DNA from: Auanema rhodensis
Taxonomy: Eukaryota; Nematoda; Chromadorea; Rhabditida; Rhabditidae
Assembly: GCA_964057225.1 (NCBI GenBank)
Contig: OZ059894.1
Coordinates: 11,232,131-11,296,130, forward strand
Length of the DNA stretch: 64,000 nt
Direction: 5' to 3'
The notes beneath the pieces were generated by a model. It had not been told where the DNA came from, searched no databases, and worked only from the letters and a program-made list of their open reading frames with translations. Shown in pieces: positions 56,401-64,000 of this stretch (the stretch's first letter is position 1; every line of letters starts with the position of its first letter). The translations under genes were made by a program, and so were the position numbers.

Positions 56401-57201
56401 GCCCTCCAAAGCTTCTGGATCTTCATCGCCTGGGTTTTTTGGTCTTCCTCAGGTTGTGTGTGTGGTCGGCGCCTTTGTCGGAAGTTGGGAACTTTGATCA
56501 TAATGTCAAGAGACTTTCTGATTGTGTCTATCAACTCTTCCAGGACCTGCTCGAGCTCACTTTTGCACACTACCTTTTTAATTCTATCCACCCAAATATT
56601 TTCAGAGTTTCTATTCGGATCAGGGTCGGCAAAAGATGGTTCTGTACTCGGAACCCTGATCTCGTTGAATATTTCACTCTCTCGCGGAAGGGGGGAAACT
56701 TCGGCCTCTGGGGACAAGTCCAGAATTGGGGCCTCAAACAAGCGTACCGTTGATGGAGATCCTTGTTCCTGTCCACTGGATGATGTTTCCTCCATTGTAC
56801 GCTCCTCCACGGGCGGGGTGGTCGTCCTTGTGCCTGGTGGGCGGGTGTTCCTGATCCTCCGCAATATAGGGCGGGAACTGGGCTCTCTCGGAGATAGAGG
56901 TGAGATCACCACAGTTTCCTCTATGATGCGGAGGCATCCTTCAGCTTTTTTCTGATGGCTTTTAACGGCCTTCAGATTGCTGGTGAGGCCACAGGCACGG
57001 CACTCAAATTCTACTCCGACCTCATGTTCTCTCCGAAGATGGCGGACGAGACCATTGTGGTCTGAGTAGGATCGCGGAATAGGAGCGCAGATTGAACAAG
57101 AAAAAGGGCTCTGAAGAGGCACCTTTAGCTTGTAAAGCCCTTGCTCCATCTCTAGCAGATCTAAAGACTTACGTAGTACAGTTGCAATATCGATTTAGCC
57201 A
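53475..57201 (-). mobile_element. Utopia-like element, full length (mirror copy)
   Basis: Mirror of 10553-14279, with the same 3,727-bp length and the same 59-bp U2 repeats at the ends. Confidence 0.92.
53871..57149 (-). CDS. Retrotransposon protein: zinc fingers, RT, endonuclease (intact, mirror copy)
   Basis: Uninterrupted 1,092-residue frame from ATG at 57149 to TGA at 53871. The product appears identical to that of 10605-13883, with zinc fingers, YADD, CCHC and RPD...D residues all present. As in its partner, the U2 half upstream has no promoter, so expression would need another start or an upstream read-through transcript. Confidence 0.93.
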   Translation of the reverse strand: MEQGLYKLKVPLQSPFSCSICAPIPRSYSDHNGLVRHLRREHEVGVEFECRACGLTSNLKAVKSHQKKAEGCLRIIEETVVISPLSPREPSSRPILRRIRNTRPPGTRTTTPPVEERTMEETSSSGQEQGSPSTVRLFEAPILDLSPEAEVSPLPRESEIFNEIRVPSTEPSFADPDPNRNSENIWVDRIKKVVCKSELEQVLEELIDTIRKSLDIMIKVPNFRQRRRPHTQPEEDQKTQAMKIQKLWRANKKKAFRQLLGEQSETCTIPSADVEKHFLSVHSSQGPALPITVTRPDLPTSTDPLEGVFTPLEVWERIRRCSDTAPGADGLRYSHWKKFDQGGHILAAIFNTVHKLGHIPFSWKESTTVLIHKKGDKADINNWRPIALSCTIGKTYSACLTHRLLTWARAEKRLSPSQKGFVAKAGCMEHNFLLQSTIADAKRKREKIAIAWLDLANAFGSLPHETLLDVLRWSGMAEASISRVRALYTDASTRIQTGSGLTSTIPVHAGVLQGSPLSPILFNLAIEPLIKTILETSTGYKLHNHNIAVLAYADDLALVSSSSEDLQKMLDAASNAANFTGLTFKPAKCATLTIDKGKISTASYMLQSCFLPALSKFDSYSHLGIPTGMHLHKSAVPTVNIMSQHLEKIDKSLLAEWQKADAVRTFLMPCLNFHMTNGHVPKSKLVAFDKELKRCARRWMHYPPNASAEPIYLPTNYGGLGLSRLQHLSDVCEVTHAYQLLKSSDLVVADIAHQDSIKVASKRIKRQASNDETAAYYNGSVDGIFDTETSDVSSIWTRVRVAMRQLKKLINANWTCLESGLELNLNNQLLTPSLCHRSLRRALWLKDLRILLQKPDQGKVFDVTMLNKASNHFMAKGDFIRFADWRFIHKARLNTLQLNGCRRHGEGNKQCRRCSYSNETAAHVLGHCHSHTRAIQLRHNNIVDRLIKALPEPKNGEVYTNQPLPGINSTLRPDIVVVDHDAKHCSIVDVTVSYENRRQAMIAARMIKERKYADIASQYQCLGYKTSVEAYVVGMLGTMDPLNVQALRSLKISSHYNRLMEKLVVADTIKWARNIYVEHVSGVRQYEEEIIH

Positions 57202-57297
57202 TTAACCTTATTGTGAACCAATGGAACACATATCGAAGGTTAATTCGATAAGAACGATTACTACACTTTGATCTTAGCCAAAAGGCCGAGAAGCGAA
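57202..57297 (-). pseudogene. U2 snRNA 5' portion (nt 1-96) upstream of element
   Basis: U2 nt 1-96 read from 57297 down, fused at nt 1-2 to an A-run (T on the coding strand). Confidence 0.93.
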
Positions 57298-57583
57298 AAA
57301 AAAAAAAAAACTACAATATTAAACTATAAAAGTAACAAAAGCGTAGAGGCAGCAAAGACATGAATAAACATAAATGTAAATACAGAATTACCAGGTAGTA
57401 CATAAGTATGACAAAAAATTATAAGAAAGCCATGAAAATAGAAGGTTTGTGAACAAATGAGAGGTACATCTTTGATCGTATAGTCATTTCTAAACCGTTC
57501 GTATGCTGCAGCATCGTCATAAGCGTCACTCAAGTTGAATTTCCATGTGTACTACACGATTTTCATTCTTATTGTTACATTCT
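57298..57583 (-). other. Truncated U2 spacer beginning with a 15-nt homopolymer
   Basis: Mirror of 10171-10456. The A-run 57296-57310 replaces about 2 kb of spacer, 5S genes and U2 promoter. Confidence 0.85.
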
Positions 57584-57780
57584 TTCCCTGAGGGAATGGG
57601 CCGTTCCCGCCAGCAGTGCAAGAGCGGGTCGACCCGTGAGGTGGAGCTAGCAAGCCAGCATCTACCTCAAGTCTCAAAAATCGGTTAACCTTATTGTGAA
57701 CCAATGGAACACATATCGAAGGTTAATTCGATAAGAACGATTACTACACTTTGATCTTAGCCAAAAGGCCGAGAAGCGAT
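57584..57780 (-). ncRNA. U2 spliceosomal snRNA, uninterrupted
   Basis: Complete gene, mirror of 9974-10170. Confidence 0.95.
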
Positions 57781-58222
57781 ACAGCATAGCCATGAGTATC
57801 AAAGACATCAAGCAAATGTATCGTACTTGTTACGAGTGCACTCTCTCATTTGAATATAAAAGTGTGGTTTGACAATCTTGACTGTACAGGTCATAAATGG
57901 CTCATATAAACTGTGGATTTACTCAACTTTTGGACTTATTTTTTTCTTATTCGAAGCGCTGCACTTTTTTCTATTCTTTTTATTCAAATACTTGTATATA
58001 GTTTTATATGTACGGTTGCAAAGTTTCCGAATATTTTATATATTTTTATACAATAATTAGGAGAAGGTTAATACAATGAAATCTCCCAACTTTACAGTGT
58101 TTGTATTGCTTACAGTATCTAGAACAACCACTCTTGTAATATTAGAGCACATATCAATCAACAACTTTTTCTAGTTATCAAAGCTTTTTTATTTCTTCAA
58201 GATATTTCAAATAAAATATAAA
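57781..58222 (-). promoter_or_regulatory. 5S-to-U2 spacer with presumed U2 promoter
   Basis: Complete upstream region. No other gene is seen. Confidence 0.45.
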
Positions 58223-58341
58223 AGCTTACGACACCCGGGATTCCCAAGCCGTCTCCGATCCAAGTACTAACCGGGCCCAACGTTGCTTGACTTGCCAGAT
58301 CGGACGGGATGGCGTACTTTCAACGTGGTATGGTCGTAAGC
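58223..58341 (-). rRNA. 5S rRNA, second of a pair
   Basis: Full 119-nt gene, minus strand. Confidence 0.98.
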
Positions 58342-58582
58342 AATGTTATATTCTTCATTATCAGTTATATCACTCTAAATCTTGTTGTTAATAGTTAGGA
58401 CCACAAAGAAAACAACAGGAACAGTAACAAATGAAATGCCCAAACTTTACAGTGTTCGAGTTATTTACAGTATCTAAGACTACCTCTGTCGTGTTATTAG
58501 AGCAAACATTCGATTAACAACAACTTTGTTTTAGTTATCAAAGCTTTTTTATTTCTTCAAAAAATTTCAAATAAAATATAAA

Positions 58583-58701
58583 AGCTTACGACACCCGGGA
58601 TTCCCAAGCCGTCTCCGATCCAAGTACTAACCGGGCCCAACGTTGCTTGACTTGCCAGATCGGACGGGATGGCGTACTTTCAACGTGGTATGGTCGTAAG
58701 C
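58583..58701 (-). rRNA. 5S rRNA, first of a pair
   Basis: Full 119-nt gene, minus strand. The GTTTTAG variant nearby (about 58530) matches its mirror unit. Confidence 0.98.
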
Positions 58702-58843
58702 AATGTCATATTCTTCATTATCAGTTATATCACTCTAAATCTTGTTGTTAATAGATACGACCACAAAGAAAACAACAGGAACAGTAACAATAACAAAAAA
58801 ATTTTTTTTTTCACCTATGTGTCTAAAGGTTAGCCATGTATCC

Positions 58844-58846
<3 letters not shown>

Positions 58847-58895
<49 letters not shown>
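58847..58895 (-). repeat. (TA)n microsatellite, 49 nt
   Basis: Same length as the mirror tract at 8860-8908. Confidence 0.97.
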
Positions 58896-58897
<2 letters not shown>

Positions 58898-59722
58898 ACA
58901 GTAAAAAGTCCAATCAAGAGAGAAATTTTTTCAACACATAGTTGTTTTTTTTTTAAATATCATTGTTTTTCCTCATAACTCGGTTTAAACTCGTTCTAAC
59001 CCGTTGAAATACGTCTAGAAAGTCTTTATAACATGCATATGTATGATAGAACTTCATATTTATTGTAATAGAAAATTTTATTTTCAGACGTCTTGGTTAA
59101 CAATGATATGTTTTACCCCCTTATAATTTTTATCATAATGTTCCTTATACGGAACGCTCAATGAAACTTGCTTCCAGAAAAATTTCTTTCTATTTTTTCT
59201 TCATATGTACGTAGATACTATAGAGAACTATGATAGAAAACTTTAACATTCACGAAATCATCATTTCTCATTACGCTACGGAGGTTTAAAAAGCTGTGTT
59301 TTACCTTATAATAGACCGGAAAACCCTTGTGTTAAAACTGGACCGTTTTTACACATATAAAAATGTCCCGTATTCGGGACCCTAATGTAACTTTTGATTC
59401 CCTATATTTTTTTTCATGAAATTTACAATCTACTGTAGAAAGAAGAATTATTTTTATAAAAACTGTAAATTTTTGAAAAATGAAAACAAAACGAAAACAA
59501 AAACAACTTTTTTTTGAACATTTTCTCACACAAGGGTCCCCCCTTACCTACTTTTTTTCTCATTACTCGTTTCAACCTCATCCGATCACTCTGCAAACAT
59601 GTTTAATCGTTCTAACTTGTTGAAATACGTCTTAAAAGTCTAAACAACATGCATATGCATAATAGAAACCACCCGAATAGGCCCCCACGCACTAAACGAG
59701 ATATATACATTACCAGTATAGT

Positions 59723-59762
59723 AATAGAACACATATTGAAGATTAATTCGATAAGAACAATT
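59723..59762 (-). pseudogene. Decayed U2 target fragment
   Basis: Same 40-nt fragment. Confidence 0.75.
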
Positions 59763-60066
59763 TATTGACGTAGAGAATGTTTGTTCCGAAAAACTACAAT
59801 ATTAAACTATAAAAGTAACAAAAGCGTAGAGGCAGCAAAGACATGAATAAACATAAATGTAAATACAGAATTACCAGGTAGTACATAAGTATGACAAAAA
59901 ATTATAAGAAAGCCATGAAAATAGAAGGTTTGTGAACAAATGAGAGGTACATCTTTGATCGTATAGTCATTTCTAAACCGTTCGTATGCTGCAGCATCGT
60001 CATAAGCGTCACTCAAGTTGAATTTCCATGTGTACTACACGATTTTCATTCTTATTGTTACATTCT

Positions 60067-60263
60067 TTCCCTGAGGGAATGGGCCGTTCCCGCCAGCAGT
60101 GCAAGAGCGGGTCGACCCGTGAGGTGGAGCTAGCAAGCCAGCATCTACCTCAAGTCTCAAAAATCGGTTAACCTTATTGTGAACCAATGGAACACATATC
60201 GAAGGTTAATTCGATAAGAACGATTACTACACTTTGATCTTAGCCAAAAGGCCGAGAAGCGAT
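60067..60263 (-). ncRNA. U2 spliceosomal snRNA, uninterrupted
   Basis: Complete gene, mirror of 7492-7688. Confidence 0.95.
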
Positions 60264-60706
60264 ACAGCATAGCCATGAGTATCAAAGACATCAAGCAAAT
60301 GTATCGTACTTGTTACGAGTGCACTCTCTCATTTGAATATAAAAGTGTGGTTTGACAATCTTGACTGTACAGGTCATAAATGGCTCATATAAACTGTGGA
60401 TTTACTCAACTTTTGGACTTATTTTTTTCTTATTCGAAGCGCTGCACTTTTTTCTATTCTTTTTATTCAAATACTTGTATATAGTTTTATATGTACGGTT
60501 GCAAAGTTTCCGAATATTTTATATATTTTTATACAATAATTAGGAGAAGGTTAATACAATGAAATCTCCCAACTTTACAGTGTTTGTATTGCTTACAGTA
60601 TCTAGAACAACCACTCTTGTAATATTAGAGCACATATCAATCAACAACTTTTTTTTAGTTATCAAAGCTTTTTTATTTCTTCAAAAAATTTCAAATAAAA
60701 TATAAA
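60264..60706 (-). promoter_or_regulatory. 5S-to-U2 spacer with presumed U2 promoter
   Basis: Complete upstream region in the single-5S unit. No other gene is seen. Confidence 0.45.
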
Positions 60707-60825
60707 AGCTTACGACACCCGGGATTCCCAAGCCGTCTCCGATCCAAGTACTAACCGGGCCCAACGTTGCTTGACTTGCCAGATCGGACGGGATGGCGTA
60801 CTTTCAACGTGGTATGGTCGTAAGC
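60707..60825 (-). rRNA. 5S rRNA, the only one in this unit
   Basis: Full 119-nt gene, mirror of 6930-7048. Its flanks are first-type on one side and second-type beyond AAGTTGTTG, showing loss of one copy by recombination. Confidence 0.98.
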
Positions 60826-60967
60826 AATGTCATATTCTTCATTATCAGTTATATCACTCTAAATCTTGTTGTTAATAGATACGACCACAAAGAAAACAAC
60901 AGGAACAGTAACAATAACAAAAAAAATTTTTTTTTCACCTATGTGTCTAAAGGTTAGCCATGTATCC

Positions 60968-60970
<3 letters not shown>

Positions 60971-61029
<59 letters not shown>
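60971..61029 (-). repeat. (TA)n microsatellite, 59 nt
   Basis: Same length as its mirror. Confidence 0.97.
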
Positions 61030-61031
<2 letters not shown>

Positions 61032-61856
61032 ACAGTAAAAAGTCCAATCAAGAGAGAAATTTTTTCAACACATAGTTGTTTTTTTTTTAAATATCATTGT
61101 TTTTCCTCATAACTCGGTTTAAACTCGTTCTAACCCGTTGAAATACGTCTAGAAAGTCTTTATAACATGCATATGTATGATAGAACTTCATATTTATTGT
61201 AATAGAAAATTTTATTTTCAGACGTCTTGGTTAACAATGATATGTTTTACCCCCTTATAATTTTTATCATAATGTTCCTTATACGGAACGCTCAATGAAA
61301 CTTGCTTCCAGAAAAATTTCTTTCTATTTTTTCTTCATATGTACGTAGATACTATAGAGAACTATGATAGAAAACTTTAACATTCACGAAATCATCATTT
61401 CTCATTACGCTACGGAGGTTTAAAAAGCTGTGTTTTACCTTATAATAGACCGGAAAACCCTTGTGTTAAAACTGGACCGTTTTTACACATATAAAAATGT
61501 CCCGTATTCGGGACCCTAATGTAACTTTTGATTCCCTATATTTTTTTTCATGAAATTTACAATCTACTGTAGAAAGAAGAATTATTTTTATAAAAACTGT
61601 AAATTTTTGAAAAATGAAAACAAAACGAAAACAAAAACAACTTTTTTTTGAACATTTTCTCACACAAGGGTCCCCCCTTACCTACTTTTTTTCTCATTAC
61701 TCGTTTCAACCTCATCCGATCACTCTGCAAACATGTTTAATCGTTCTAACTTGTTGAAATACGTCTTAAAAGTCTAAACAACATGCATATGCATAATAGA
61801 AACCACCCGAATAGGCCCCCACGCACTAAACGAGATATATACATTACCAGTATAGT

Positions 61857-61896
61857 AATAGAACACATATTGAAGATTAATTCGATAAGAACAATT
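61857..61896 (-). pseudogene. Decayed U2 target fragment
   Basis: Same 40-nt fragment. Confidence 0.75.
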
Positions 61897-62200
61897 TATT
61901 GACGTAGAGAATGTTTGTTCCGAAAAACTACAATATTAAACTATAAAAGTAACAAAAGCGTAGAGGCAGCAAAGACATGAATAAACATAAATGTAAATAC
62001 AGAATTACCAGGTAGTACATAAGTATGACAAAAAATTATAAGAAAGCCATGAAAATAGAAGGTTTGTGAACAAATGAGAGGTACATCTTTGATCGTATAG
62101 TCATTTCTAAACCGTTCGTATGCTGCAGCATCGTCATAAGCGTCACTCAAGTTGAATTTCCATGTGTACTACACGATTTTCATTCTTATTGTTACATTCT

Positions 62201-62397
62201 TTCCCTGAGGGAATGGGCCGTTCCCGCCAGCAGTGCAAGAGCGGGTCGACCCGTGAGGTGGAGCTAGCAAGCCAGCATCTACCTCAAGTCTCAAAAATCG
62301 GTTAACCTTATTGTGAACCAATGGAACACATATCGAAGGTTAATTCGATAAGAACGATTACTACACTTTGATCTTAGCCAAAAGGCCGAGAAGCGAT
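62201..62397 (-). ncRNA. U2 spliceosomal snRNA, uninterrupted (empty site)
   Basis: Complete U2 at the place where the left arm carries the truncated element at 2678-5394. Homology between the arms ends inside this gene at nt 38 (62360). Confidence 0.95.
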
Positions 62398-62839
62398 ACA
62401 GCATAGCCATGAGTATCAAAGACATCAAGCAAATGTATCGTACTTGTTACGAGTGCACTCTCTCATTTGAATATAAAAGTGTGGTTTGACAATCTTGACT
62501 GTACAGGTCATAAATGGCTCATATAAACTGTGGATTTACTCAACTTTTGGACTTATTTTTTTCTTATTCGAAGCGCTGCACTTTTTTCTATTCTTTTTAT
62601 TCAAATACTTGTATATAGTTTTATATGTACGGTTGCAAAGTTTCCGAATATTTTATATATTTTTATACAATAATTAGGAGAAGGTTAATACAATGAAATC
62701 TCCCAACTTTACAGTGTTTGTATTGCTTACAGTATCTAGAACAACCACTCTTGTAATATTAGAGCACATATCAATCAACAACTTTTTCTAGTTATCAAAG
62801 CTTTTTTATTTCTTCAAGATATTTCAAATAAAATATAAA
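62398..62839 (-). promoter_or_regulatory. 5S-to-U2 spacer with presumed U2 promoter
   Basis: Complete upstream region, outside the paired arms. Confidence 0.45.
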
Positions 62840-62958
62840 AGCTTACGACACCCGGGATTCCCAAGCCGTCTCCGATCCAAGTACTAACCGGGCCCAACGT
62901 TGCTTGACTTGCCAGATCGGACGGGATGGCGTACTTTCAACGTGGTATGGTCGTAAGC
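62840..62958 (-). rRNA. 5S rRNA, second of a pair
   Basis: Full 119-nt gene, minus strand, outside the paired arms. Confidence 0.98.
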
Positions 62959-63199
62959 AATGTTATATTCTTCATTATCAGTTATATCACTCTAAATCTT
63001 GTTGTTAATAGTTAGGACCACAAAGAAAACAACAGGAACAGTAACAAATGAAATGCCCAAACTTTACAGTGTTCGAGTTATTTACAGTATCTAAGACTAC
63101 CTCTGTCGTGTTATTAGAGCAAACATTCGATTAACAACAACTTTTTTTTAGTTATCAAAGCTTTTTTATTTCTTCAAAAAATTTCAAATAAAATATAAA

Positions 63200-63318
63200 A
63201 GCTTACGACACCCGGGATTCCCAAGCCGTCTCCGATCCAAGTACTAACCGGGCCCAACGTTGCTTGACTTGCCAGATCGGACGGGATGGCGTACTTTCAA
63301 CGTGGTATGGTCGTAAGC
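63200..63318 (-). rRNA. 5S rRNA, first of a pair
   Basis: Full 119-nt gene, minus strand, outside the paired arms. Confidence 0.98.
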
Positions 63319-63460
63319 AATGTCATATTCTTCATTATCAGTTATATCACTCTAAATCTTGTTGTTAATAGATACGACCACAAAGAAAACAACAGGAACA
63401 GTAACAATAACAAAAAAAATTTTTTTTTCACCTATGTGTCTAAAGGTTAGCCATGTATCC

Positions 63461-63523
<63 letters not shown>

Positions 63524-64000
63524 TATCAACAGTAAAAAGTCCAATCAAGAGAGAAATTTTTTCAACACATAGTTGTTTTTTTTTAAAATATCATTGTTTT
63601 TCCTCATAACTCGGTTTAAACTCGTTCTAACCCGTTGAAATACGTCTAGAAAGTCTTTATAACATGCATATGTATGATAGAACTTCATATTTATTGTAAT
63701 AGAAAATTTTATTTTCAGACGTCTTGGTTAACAATGATATGTTTTACCCCCTTATAATTTTTATCATAATGTTCCTTATACGGAACGCTCAATGAAACTT
63801 GCTTCCAGAAAAATTTCTTTCTATTTTTTCTTCATATGTACGTAGATACTATAGAGAACTATGATAGAAAACTTTAACATTCACGAAATCATCATTTCTC
63901 ATTACGCTACGGAGGTTTAAAAAGCTGTGTTTTACCTTATAATAGACCGGAAAACCCTTGTGTTAAAACTGGACCGTTTTTACACATATAAAAATGTCCC
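63319..64000 (-). other. U2-to-5S spacer, cut by the window edge
   Basis: Standard spacer up to the first inverted repeat. No gene is seen. Confidence 0.75.
63464..63526 (-). repeat. (TA)n microsatellite, 63 nt, with central TG
   Basis: TA tract interrupted by a TATGTATA in the middle, a variant not found in the other units. Confidence 0.96.

Larger units (their letters stand above)
58702..60066 (-). other. U2-to-5S spacer
   Basis: Mirror of 7689-9052, sharing its shifted A/T tract. Confidence 0.75.
60826..62200 (-). other. U2-to-5S spacer
   Basis: Mirror of 5555-6929. Confidence 0.75.
35916..62360 (-). repeat. Right arm of the giant inverted repeat
   Basis: Reverse-complement counterpart of 5395-35600, lacking one 3,768-bp element unit. 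Beyond 62360 the arms differ: here the U2 gene is uninterrupted, whereas in the left arm an element follows. Confidence 0.9.

Overview
The window looks like nuclear DNA of a nematode. The 5S rRNA genes match the nematode 5S type closely (compared with the C. elegans sequence from memory), and the U2 snRNA is nematode-like. The rest is AT-rich spacer, with no operons, bacterial-style genes or ordinary host protein genes. The region is an array of repeated units of about 2.48 kb. Each unit holds one U2 snRNA gene, an AT-rich spacer with a (TA)n microsatellite, and two 5S rRNA genes on the same strand (one unit type has a single 5S). I count 24 5S genes and 11 uninterrupted U2 genes. I found no SL1-type spliced-leader sequence in the spacers, although 5S/SL1 linkage is common in nematodes.

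Several U2 genes are split by copies of one non-LTR retrotransposon. Its roughly 1,092-aa protein has two N-terminal zinc fingers, a central reverse transcriptase, a CCHC knuckle and a C-terminal PD-type restriction-like endonuclease. This layout and the target fit the U2-specific Utopia lineage (NeSL/R2-type elements). Every 3' junction seen falls at the same point, before U2 nt 38, inside the branch-site recognition segment. Complete 5' ends leave U2 after nt 96, just before the Sm site, so U2 nt 38-96 (59 bp) flanks the element on both sides. Nine copies are visible: three carry a complete ORF (10605-13883, 17771-21049, 53871-57149) and six are truncated or internally deleted.

Layout: 1-2614 minus-strand element with an internal deletion; 2678-5394 plus-strand 5'-truncated element, head to head with the first; 5395-10457 U2/5S units; 10553-14279 full element; 14280-17622 unit and a truncated unit; 17719-24595 two elements in tandem inside one U2; 24596-30057 units; 30058-33559 5'-truncated element; 33560-35908 unit; centre of a giant inverted repeat (35601-35915); then the same series in reverse on the minus strand to the right edge. 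The arms (5395-35600 and 35916-62360) are nearly identical. They differ by one 3,768-bp element-plus-59-bp insertion in the left arm, TA-tract lengths, at least one SNP, and the element present at the left edge but absent from the matching U2 on the right.

How the parts work together: U2 (spliceosome) and 5S (ribosome) are host multicopy RNA genes, and the retrotransposon uses the U2 genes as its landing site. The 5' junctions are the most informative feature. Two independent junctions begin exactly at the first nucleotides of U2 and are fused to unrelated spacer, with the U2 promoter and 5S genes missing. This suggests that U2-element co-transcripts starting at the U2 cap site are reverse-transcribed. 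Each spacer also carries a decayed 40-nt U2 target fragment behind what may be the 3' end of an older element of the same kind.
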